64,000 nt of DNA from Amoebophrya sp. A120. Its lineage: Eukaryota; Sar; Dinophyceae; Syndiniales; Amoebophryaceae. Shown in pieces: positions 1-9,141 of the stretch (position 1 is the stretch's first letter; every line of letters begins with the position of its first letter). The stretch covers positions 3,125,014 to 3,189,013 of the forward strand of contig CAJINV010000004.1 in the NCBI GenBank assembly GCA_905178155.1. The letters are read 5' to 3'. Both the position numbers and the translations under genes were made by a program. The notes below the pieces were generated by a model. It had not been told where the DNA came from, ran no database searches, and worked only from the letters and a program-made list of their open reading frames with translations.

Positions 1-3000
1 TTACATTTGCCATTTGGGCTGAAGAACCCCCGTGAAGATTATTCTCCTCATCGCCTTCTCGTTGTGTTCCCAACACATCAGCCCCGTCCTCCTTATGCAC
101 CTGGTTGAGCACTTCCTGGTTGACATTCCCGATGGAACTCCGTACCTGAGACCCGGACGAGCCCCGGTCCTTCGAGCTCGACCGTTCCTTGGAGCTACCC
201 CGCCCAGTGCTGCTCAAAATTAAGGAGCTGGTGCCGTGCCCAATGTTGCTGATGAAGTTTCCATATGAATTGCAAAAGTATCGCACTCGTAGTATTGCTG
301 TTATGCATGACAAATGCTCGCTCCCAAGGTAAAACAGCATATACAAATTTCATTTGTAAAAATGCTAAGTCAATTTGTAATGCAATTCATACTAGTACGA
401 TGCTTTTGCATCTGATATTCCAAGCCCAGTTTGCTTCTGGCTGTTCTGACTCCCGGTGCCGCCGGAAGAGGAGCTTGCGGACGTACTGTTAGCATTCGGC
501 ACGAGCGGGACCGGCTCCACAATGTCCATTTCTACCAGCTGCGTCAAGGCCAAAAACTGCCGCAAAGCCTCAAACCGCGCTTGCCCGCTCCAGGGGGGAC
601 AGGCAGAGGCAAGAATGTCAGCCATGGTCCACGCCGACCGAAAGACCGCAGCCATCTTCACAATCGAGGCGGGGAGAGGGTCCAGCGACTCGATGACTGC
701 GAGCACGGACCCGATCATAAAGGTGTTTGGCCACCCGGCAACTTCCACCGTTTCGTCCAGATTCTCCTGGCAGGTCACGAATTTCCCGCTGGCGTTGGCG
801 CTCTTGTCGTGCAGCTGCATGTGGCCGTAGAGCTGGAGCATGGCCATGGCCTCGCGAACGAATAACGCGTTGCCCAGCGTAATGTCGGAAATGTACTTTA
901 CCTGATAGATCATGCACGATTTTTTGGATTTTCCTACATTTAGCATTTGTTCGCGTGGTACGCCCCCCTCATCAAGTTGTTCTTCGCAATCAATCACTAG
1001 TACCAGCAGTCATTCTCCTTCTCATGCAAAACCTAGCACCTAAATCAATGATGGCACCAATTGTCATGATGTCTGATGATCATCAACATCAACAAAAGCA
1101 CGATAAGTACTAGTGGCATTGGTATGTTTTCTTGGGGGCAGTTCAATTCGATGGACATGTATTCCCCGACAAGTTTCTCGCCAAATCCCTGCGTGTCCAG
1201 CCACACCCCCGTCTGCCTCGTTTCCTTGACGAAGTGCTGCATTACCCGCTCGTAGCCTGGGATCGTTTTTCGGTCGCGTACACACAGCACGATGGTCAAA
1301 TTGTGGCTTGGTTTGTTGTTGTTCGCGTTGTTTTTGAAATTCACCGTGTCGTTCTTTCCACCGCTGGACGCAAGTCCCGTGGAGTTGGTCCCGAAGTTGT
1401 AGTTCGTCGTAGCGGCGGCCCCTGCTCCACCTAAGGACCGCGGATTGCTCTTCACCCCACCGACTCCTGCATTAGCACCCCCGGCGCCCCCCGAACCCAC
1501 GTCGTACCGCTGCTCCCGTAATTCCTTGTACAGTTCGAGCAACGCGTATGACAGTTCACAACTCCACCTCCCCCTCATTTGTATTGCATGAACAGCAATA
1601 CAGACAGCCCCACCTGCGGAGCCTGCGCATGACAAGTTGATGCGCCTAGTGTAGTACTGTTTGGGCTTGCGGAATCTGTCATGTTGGAAGGCTAAGGGCT
1701 GGGCGTCCCCTCGTAAACTATTCTTACAAGCCGTAGCCTCATACTCGGTAAACTCTAGAAGAAATCTCTGGACAACGCGATTTCTATCGAAAGACAAACA
1801 CAACAGCGTCTGGGACGGCCGCGACGGAAGCTGTGTGAATATCTGGATAGAAATAGCCCTGAACAAAAACTTTTCCTAGCACCGAGGGATTAAAAGAAAA
1901 AGTAAGAAACGATGAAAACCGCTACTAAGACACAGTCCCCCCTACGTCGAAACAAAAACACCCTAAAGGTGGTAGCACCAGTAGTATCAGTAATGGTGTC
2001 CTAAACACGAAAGCGTGCGTGTGAAGACAACACACTAGGACTTGCATGCAAGTGGCCAACGAAACCGGGCGTGGTGACAGAGAGAACCACGAAAACTAGC
2101 AACAGCACCAGGGCGGGCCTGGGTGAAAAAATGCATGACAAACACAGAAAAACGGAACAGGACATGACAAAGAAAGGCCAGAATGATACTAAAGGTGCCA
2201 CCAGGGTGGAAAAAAGTGTTGGTCTTGTGCGTCTCCTTGGTCTCGAACCCACAGCCCAAGCTAAACACTAAAGTAATTTTTGTAAACAGTAAAACAAAAC
2301 TATACGCGCGCAAACTAAGCTACTAAGTCTAGACCGGTCGCTCCACTTCTGCCTGTACCGTCTCTACTCCGTTTTCTCTACCACCCTAAGAAGTGGCGAG
2401 CGTATGCATAGCATGCCTAGAGCAGGGGACCGCTATGACGCGTCGTCAGGGCGCAAGCTAAGTTTTCATTCCCAGAGGGCAAGGACCCCCGCATGCAAAT
2501 CTGCCAGACACCCTAAACAATATAAAAACCGACCGTGAGGTCGAAACCAACATAGGGAACTGGCAAAGGGAGGGGAAGAGGAATCTGTCATGCAAGCGGT
2601 ATCACGCAGCAGCGCTTGGATTTGGTTTTGGTATTGTGCATGACAAATGAGGGGGAGTGGAAGTTGTGCACTCTCATAACGCGCCGGCCACCATCCAGAA
2701 GGTGGAATCGTCCGTGCGGGTGAATAGGTTGGTGCCGCGCTCGAAGCGGAGCGCTACCACGACGGATTTCTCCTGCAACAGTTTGCGGTATGCATTGCAA
2801 ATGTGTCTGGGTCTCCTGGAAACTTGTGATGCTGAGCGCAGATGATTGAGCACACTCCAGCATGCAGCCAAGCATGACAAATTGTGAGGACGCTTCCTCT
2901 TGATGCGTAGCGCGCATTCGAAACTGTGCTTTTGCAGGACAAGGCTCCTTTTTGTTGATCATGCAATACAGATTTTACGTTTTTACAGGAGTCCAAAAGA

Positions 3001-6000
3001 CGCAATACAAGTTTCACTTGTCCACACACAGACCTATTTACACTGGATAAGCGGACCAGCGCGACGATGAGGGAGGTGAGATCCTCGTATCCAGGAAAAA
3101 AGAACCATCCCTATCCAATTTATGCATGACGAACACAGGATTTCAAGTCAACTTCATACATGTTTTGCATGACAAATTGGATGGGGATGGTTGTTTTTTT
3201 GTGGATACCTCGTACTTTCCGTGCATACTGGGGTCGTCCTCCTCTTCGAACGTTGTTTATGCATTGCAAAAGTATCGTACTAGTGGTAGTATAAATCGCA
3301 TCACAAATCATTTTTCCATAAAGGAAAATGGAATTTTTCATGCTGATTCACCAAAAACGGGATATTTGTCATGGCATGACAAATATCCCGTTTTTTAGTA
3401 TCCGTAGTAATTGCTATCATGCATGATACGATACTTTTGCACAGGATATTGTCAACGTCTTCCCGATGATCAGCAGCTCCTCGTCCTCGTTTTTACCATC
3501 GCCTTTGGACGCTTGTTCCGCGACAACGCTGTCGTGGATCCATGGGGGTCCCAGGATATGCAGTGCAAAAGTATCGCACTCGTAGTATTGCAATACAAAT
3601 TAGCTCAGCATGACAAGTGGAATTTGTCATGCTGATTTAGCTTGCAAAAGAAATTTGTAATGCATAACTGCAATTAGTACGAGTACAATACTTTTGCAGT
3701 GCATACAGGACGCGGGGCAGCCAGTCCAGGACCTTCTTGTACCACTGTTCATCGTGCACGTCGTTGTTGTACGAGAATTTAGCATTTGTTCCTTTCGTTC
3801 CGGAAGGACTGGAGGTGTAGCCAGAAGTTGCAGACGTAGAAGTTTCAACCAAGTGTTCCTTGATGATTCTTTCGAGGCACTGGAAGTCCGAGTCCGCGGG
3901 AAAAGTGTGGTCGGTCGAACGAAAAATGGAGCAGATCGAACGAAGGATGTCGGAAAAAACACGCCCGAGTTCACCTTTGATTTACGGTAGTAGAAAACAG
4001 ATCAGTTGTCGTTCATCTCTGCAGTGCAGTAGAAGCAGCTCATCGGTGCTTGCCTGCTCAGATCATATGAAGATGAACAATCCTTGCAAAAATCTTCTGT
4101 ACTTCTACGCTGGGAGTGCTAGGTGAGCCTTGAGACTCGCAACTGAATGTACTGTAGTACGACGTTTAGAAATTTTTATATCAAATAAATCCCAAAAATT
4201 TTCAGTCTAGTACCTGGCCTCACTCCTCCGGCGCCCACGATTGGCAACAGGTCGAATTTTTCCGTGGCCGCGTGCACGACGTACTCTGCGAGTTCCGTTT
4301 TCCCGAGTCCGAACCCGCCGAAGACGATCATGGGCCCCCCGTCGTGGAAGACCCGGTGCCGCTCGATTTGCTGGGCCGCGTCCGGGAATTCTTTCGTTTC
4401 TTCCGCGGCGGGCTGCGCATGCCCGATGGTGGTCGTGTGCTTGGTGTCCAACCCGACGGTGTGGAGTTCTCAAATGTTACATTCTCAAGCGTTGCATGAA
4501 TTTGTCATGCGGAAGTGCCAGCAATATCTACATGACCAAGCTGCTTCGCATGACAAGTCACTGACTCGCTAGATAGCCTGAGACTCTGCGCCAAACCTGT
4601 TGTAATGCAAAAAGCGCAATCTTCCCCCTTTCGCTTTTGCCGTTCTTGTATTACAAATCCACGTAGCAGTTGAGAATGTAACGTTTGAGAACCCCATAGA
4701 TGGCCGCCCGGGCTTCGAAGATGTTGTCCACGTCGGCCAACGGACGCCCGCTCGACTTCGAGGCCTGTCAGGATGAAAAACTAAAAATCGATCAGGCTTA
4801 TTCATAAGTTGTCTTTTTAGTCCTGATTCCCTGTTTTTGGTCAAGTCCTCAGTCAATGGCCATTGCAATCATTTTATGCATGACGATGTGATGCCACATA
4901 CACTACACACCCCTGGTGGCTTCTAGATATTATGCATCTTTAGTTCTAGTACCGCTGGCACGGGTCGGTCGGTTTCGTCGAGTAGGCGCTGGCAGATGAT
5001 GTACTCGCGCCAGTTCTGCACCTTCAGCAACTTGTTCGTGCCCCCGACAAGTTCCGACTGCACTAGCCAGGGTAGGTGCAACTTCTTGCTTTTCGGACAC
5101 AGTCCCAGCACCGGCTTGGGCTGCTGCAAACGCGGCTCGAAGATCGGGATCAACGCGGTTTTTCCCTTCACCTTGATTTTTTCCAGAATGTTGAAGTCGA
5201 GCTCCGACTTCGCCAGTTCGTAGGTCCGTTCCCCGACGAGAATGCCCTGCGGCTTGGCGTTGGCCATCAGTCGCGCCGCGAGGTTGACACTGTCCCCCAA
5301 AACCGTGTATTCCATGCGGCTGGCGCTCCCGACCACGCCACAGTAGTTGCGACCGGTGGTCACGCCGAAACGGGCGGTCAAGTTCATTTTGATCATCACC
5401 TTCCGGATGTCCATGCAGCAAAGGATGGCGCGGATTCTTTTTTGGGATCATTTTGCAGTATGGGTACCAACGTGTGACCACGTGGCTCAGGAGCTATAGA
5501 TGGTGGCGCACGGCAAACGGCATGACGCATGCCTTCTATTTTATTTTTCTTGCTTCAAATCTGTGAAAAAAATCTTTTTTCGACAAGCAACATCTTCCAA
5601 ATCGTAAAGCTAATACGCGTCGTCCTTGTGCACGAGTGGTGGCAGTCCGAAACAGAGCAGAAACAGCATGCCCTTGTCGTCCACGAGGAATTTGTTCAGC
5701 GTACCCTCGTGCGCGTTGCAACACCTCTGCACGCCTTTCATCAAGAGGTCGGCCTGCTGGCTGCCGTCCTCGGTGGCCACATCGATGCCCTGGACGTTGA
5801 TGAAGATGACGCTCATGTTTCGCATCTCGTTCACGTACTGCAGCGTGCCGCCCGCAATTTGCTTGAACACCGCGGAGGGAATGTACCGCCGGCACAGGTC
5901 CAACTGGTCGGGACCGAACTGAAACTCCTTGCGCCGGTCGGTCTCGACTGGAATAGAGAAAGAAGTTTTTTGGGTGAATTAGAAGGTGACGAGCCATTAT

Positions 6001-9000
6001 TTCACGAATTGCGCATGCGGATGCGCACCAGCATTGTACTATACATGCATTTACTGTAGTAGGCATATATCCACACAAAATTTCTCCTCCTCCTCCAAAA
6101 TGCCATTTTTTTCCATGCAAAAAAACAAAAAAAACAAAAAAAACAAAATGAATTTCAAAAAATTTTGTAGTCTTCCTGCAATATGCATAGCAAAGTCATG
6201 TAGCTATCATCACCATGTTACAAAAGCCTATGTACTTAGTGTCCCTTCTCTATGTTAACTAAGCTAGAGCTTCTGGTAGGATTTGCACACAGGAACCCAG
6301 CGCCACCATCGGAGGCAGCTATTCCCGGCTGAGCAGCGTCGCTGGCCCTAAGCCATGTCGCAACGCTTGATGCGAGAGTGCGAGAAAGCGCTTTTTCATT
6401 TAGAAGAAACACGCAGAGCAGCTGGCTCGGCGTCGACCCTCGAGGCGCTGCGCGCGAGTATTGGAGTTGATTCACTTTTGAGTGCCCTAGACTGTGTCGC
6501 ATCCAATCCCATAATTTAGCGTCTTATATGACTGCACGCACAACAATAAATAAAAATATCTGCTGCGCGGATCCGCTACCGCGCATCTGCAGGTGCCGCG
6601 CCTCGCCTCGCCTGCGATAGCTCGCTGACGAGGACGGACACGAAACAACTTCACGAGAAAAGGGTCTCGGGGTTGGTCGAAAAAGTTGGCTCAGCTTTTT
6701 TGTTTTGGATTTTTTGAGTTGAAAACGAGCTCGCTTTTGGAGTGGAGGATAAATTTGGCACGAGCTAACGGCCTTAAAAAAATTTATCCTCCACTACTTT
6801 TTTATCGATTTTCTTTTAGAAAAAGCGCGGAGGATAAATTTTTTTCAATTTTTTTATGGCAGTTCGCTCGTGCTAAATTTATCCTCCACTCCAAAAGCGA
6901 GCTCGTTCTCAACTGTGGGCTTACCATGAAAAAAAAGCTGGATCAACCTTCGCCAACCACCTCTGCAGAGATAAGGCCACGGCTAAAAGTAGCGACATTG
7001 CATCACCGCATCAATTTTTCCCAATCAACTCCCAGGTCATTCCCTCTCCTCCCATGTCGCCACAAGATGGCAGGGCGACATGGAGACCGCTCTGTGGAAC
7101 GTAAAGTGCAAGCCGGTCGCTTTGGTGGCACTCCGGCGCCTGCGGGCAAGACCATACCAGGCCCAGCTGCAAGTCCTGAAATCCGAGATCCCCGAGGACG
7201 AAATTGACCACCAGACTCTGGCTTCCAGGCCGGTGCTTTTTGAAGACGAGATGGCAAGCGAGCCGCTTGTCGCGACGCTTGATGGGGCCAGAGGGCATCA
7301 GCAGACCCAGTCGCAGATGTACAGTCTCGAAGCGGCGTCGTCCACCTACACCTACCAGACACTGTAGCTAGTTAAGATGATAGCTAGGGGCACAACTAAA
7401 CACAGACAGCAGATAAACTCACACGCATGAGATCAGCATGCGCTTCGTGGTCATACCTGAGTTTTTTTTTTTTCGATGCCCGAACTTTTGATATTTTTCA
7501 ATGCAAAAAAAATGCGTTTTGGAGGAGGAGGAGAAATTTTATGTGGATAGCATAGTATTTCAAAATCATGCCTGGCTTTGTCGGTCTCAATCAGCAAAGA
7601 TTAAGATTCACGCACCACAAGCACAACGATAAAGTCTCGATCTCATCAAACATTCCCATACTTGCCGCCTGTTTCAGCACGGGAAACGTGTGCAGCTCCG
7701 GCTTCAGCTCCCCCAGCATGACGAAATCGTGACTGGTTTCCCCCTATCAAATGTAAAAATGTCTGGGTCTGGAAGAATGCAGGCTTGTCATGCAGGTTTT
7801 CCATGACCCATGAGGTCTGGTATGTAGGACATAGCATGACAGACTCTGTGAGAGTGTTATCATGCCTATTCCGCATGAGAAACTGCCTCTCGATTAGGTC
7901 AAAAGTGGACAGCTTTTGGCAATCATGCAACACAGATTTTGACATGATTCAGATTTAGCATGACAAGTTAGCATTCTTCCAGACCCAGACACTTTTGCAT
8001 TTGATACCCCCGACGCCAGTTTCCGCTCGACCGGGGTCCCCTCAAAGGTGTGCGCGACCAAATTCCACGCTTCCGGCGAGAGACACGTCTCGCCGTTGCT
8101 GGCCAGCGGCTCCGCGATGGAGATCTGTTCCATCGGCGGGCCGCAGATCACGTACTCGTACCGCTCCACCGTGGTTTCGGGCGGGACCAACCCGCCCACT
8201 TGCAAGATGGTCACGTCCCCAAATCCGACGCCGATGTGGAGGCAGAGCTTCACCCCGTCCACGCCCGTGTCGAACATGTGCAGGCGGCGGTGGATCTCGA
8301 TGCAGCAGGCCGAAGCCCTCAGGGTGGCGAGCTCCTCCGGACAGTGGCCCTTGCAGCCGTAGGTGCCGCAGGGGGGCAGGTTGTCGTCCAGGTCGGGGTC
8401 GTTGTCGGCCGGGAAATAGATGGTCAGCGCGTCACCCGAAAACTTGATCACGTCCCCGCGGTAGCTGGAAATGATGTCAATCAGCGGCGTGAAAAACGCG
8501 GTCAAACACTGCGATAAGAGCTCCGCGCCGTTACCTAAATAGTCGGTTGTGTTTCAGATGGTGCAACTACATCTGAGGACTTCTAAGTAGCCGGATGAAG
8601 CGTAGACGTACGTCGTGAAGCTAAACGTTACGTTCTCGACGAAAGAACTCAATGAATTATCAATCCACCGCAGCAGAAGGTGTAAATCTTTTGTAGGTAG
8701 AGGTACTGGTACTACAACGCCGGCATTAACAACCGTACAGATGAAAAAAGTGCTAAAATTCAATTCAAAATCCGTCTCGTCAGCACTTTTCTGCGCCAGC
8801 TTTTCCGTGAGCGCGGTGAACCCGCTGGCGTCGGAAAACACAACGGCTCCGACGCCCTTGTGCACCACCACGTTGTGGCCGAGTTCCCCCTTCGAATGCG
8901 CCTGCTGCACGATCCAGGGCACGAAGGCGATGGCGCCCGCGAGTATGTCCGAGTGCTTCCGCACGATCCACCGGCGCGCCAGTTCGATCATCGCCTCGCT

Positions 9001-9141
9001 CCGGGCCAGCCGCCGCTCCCGCTGCACCTCCTGCAGCGCCTCCCGCTTCTTGACATTGTGCGGCAGCTTCTGGGCCAGCTTCCGCGGCAGCAGCGTGTCC
9101 CCGACCACCGAGACGGCGGTTTGAAGATACGCAGACGCCAT
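1..9141 (-). CDS. Soluble adenylyl cyclase (ADCY10-like), 3' end outside window
   Basis: Makes cAMP from ATP. The spliced frame gives at least 1277 residues. Cyclase domain C1 (about 98-290) has both metal-binding Asp segments, FSDASGFT and GDVIKFSGDAL. Domain C2 (about 368-545) has VLGDSVNLAARLM with the NxxxR motif, but its first metal position reads FINVQG, without Asp, as in soluble cyclases where C1 alone holds the metals. A P-loop, GGFGLGKT, lies near residue 667, as expected for the ATPase part of this family. The start ATG is at 9139-9141. GT-AG introns: 8535-8786, 5437-5616, 4765-4952, 3975-4213, 902-1110. Eight introners also interrupt it, plus one atypical long intron (5948-7640). 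The tail in the window is Ser/Gly-rich and still open at base 1. Family assignment is firm; exact exon ends are inferred. Confidence 0.9.
264..417. mobile_element. Introner, family B
   Basis: Termini TATGAATTGCAAAAG and CTTTTGCATCTGATA. Target repeat TTCCA on both sides (59-63 of the 200s, i.e. 259-263, and 418-422). Removal with one repeat joins cyclase codons TGLG and NFISN in frame. Confidence 0.88.
1547..2678. mobile_element. Long introner, family E (1132 bp)
   Basis: Termini TATGACAGTTCACAACTCC and AAGTTGTGCACTCTCATA match the 216-230 bp family E copies. Target repeat ACGCG at 1542-1546 and 2679-2683. The interior is five times longer than in the other copies, and no transposase-like reading frame is visible. 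Removal joins cyclase segments WMVAGAL and LELYKEL in frame. Confidence 0.88.
2789..3049. mobile_element. Introner, family A (diverged ends)
   Basis: Left end TATGCATTGCAAATGTGTCT, right end TTTACACTGGATA. Flanks TGCGG and AGCGG differ at one base. Only the downstream copy (in coding sense) keeps the frame open: the other choice creates TAA. Confidence 0.75.
3088..3207. mobile_element. Introner, family C
   Basis: Starts TATCCAGG, ends TTTGTGGATA, with subterminal ATCCAATTT and AAATTGGAT arms. Perfect target repeat CCTCG (3083-3087, 3208-3212). Frame kept in the cyclase. Confidence 0.88.
3258..3448. mobile_element. Introner, family B, with internal hairpin
   Basis: Termini TATGCATTGCAAAAG and CTTTTGCACAGGATA. 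Flanks TTGTT and TTGTC (4 of 5). An internal perfect-arm palindrome lies at 3353-3396. Removal keeps the cyclase frame. Confidence 0.82.
3557..3705. mobile_element. Introner, family B
   Basis: Termini TATGCAGTGCAAAAG and CTTTTGCAGTGCATA. Perfect target repeat CAGGA (3552-3556, 3706-3710). Frame kept in the cyclase. Confidence 0.9.
4460..4698. mobile_element. Introner, family D
   Basis: Left end TGTGGAGTTCTCAAATG (first bases drifted from TATGGCG), right end GAGAACCCCATA. Flanks GACGG and GATGG. Frame kept just upstream of the P-loop exon of the cyclase. Confidence 0.8.
6717..6914. mobile_element. Nested 198-bp inverted-repeat (MITE-like) element
   Basis: About 48-bp arms start AGTTGAAAACGAGCTCGC and end with the complement. 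GGAGGATAAATTT or its complement occurs four times inside. No clear target repeat is visible. It has no coding potential. Confidence 0.65.
7077..7367 (+). CDS. Uncertain small plus-strand reading frame inside the element
   Basis: A 95-residue frame starts at ATG 7080 and ends at TAG 7365-7367. It lies inside the 1.48-kb element, on the strand opposite to the cyclase. The stretch is more GC-rich than the sequence around it and the residue composition is plausible for a protein (ALVALRRLRARPYQAQLQVL). It matches no family I recognise, and the opposite strand is open too, so it may be chance. It is listed because it is the only candidate coding content of the element. Confidence 0.2.
   Translation, partial: DMETALWNVKCKPVALVALRRLRARPYQAQLQVLKSEIPEDEIDHQTLASRPVLFEDEMASEPLVATLDGARGHQQTQSQMYSLEAASSTYTYQTL
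7745..8006. mobile_element. Introner, family A
   Basis: Termini TATCAAATGTAAAAATGTCT and TTTTGCATTTGATA, with the family core CTGGGTCTGG and its complement near each end. Target repeat CCCCC. Removal joins VERKLASG and ETSHDF of the cyclase in frame. Confidence 0.9.

Larger units (their letters stand above)
6068..7549. mobile_element. 1.48-kb TIR element, possible long relative of family C
   Basis: About 50-bp terminal inverted repeats begin TATCCACA and share TTTCTCCTCCTCCTCC. Target repeat GCATA at 6063-6067 and 7550-7554. The ends match the TGTGGATA end of family C introners and follow the same TAT...ATA, 5-bp rule. It sits inside an intron rather than splitting a codon. It holds a nested inverted-repeat element and one short plus-strand reading frame. 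No transposase is recognised. Confidence 0.75.
5948..7640 (-). other. Atypical 1.69-kb cyclase intron with 7-bp exon repeats
   Basis: The exact 7-mer GTCTCGA occurs at 5941-5947 and 7634-7640. Joining across it gives cyclase sequence FDEIETDRRKEFQF in frame. No GT donor lies at that junction, although the 3' end looks normal (CTATTCCAG). A less neat GT-AG alternative (donor TGC|GTGAAT, acceptor TCGAG|ACC) would add nine residues. Most of the length is the 1482-bp inserted element at 6068-7549, so the older host intron was about 200 bp. Confidence 0.6.

Noticed and set aside
6-24. GCCATTTGGGCTGAAG resembles the dinoflagellate spliced-leader sequence
   Set aside because: Two mismatches in 16 bases, on the strand opposite to all genes, and it lies inside the open cyclase frame. 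Probably chance.
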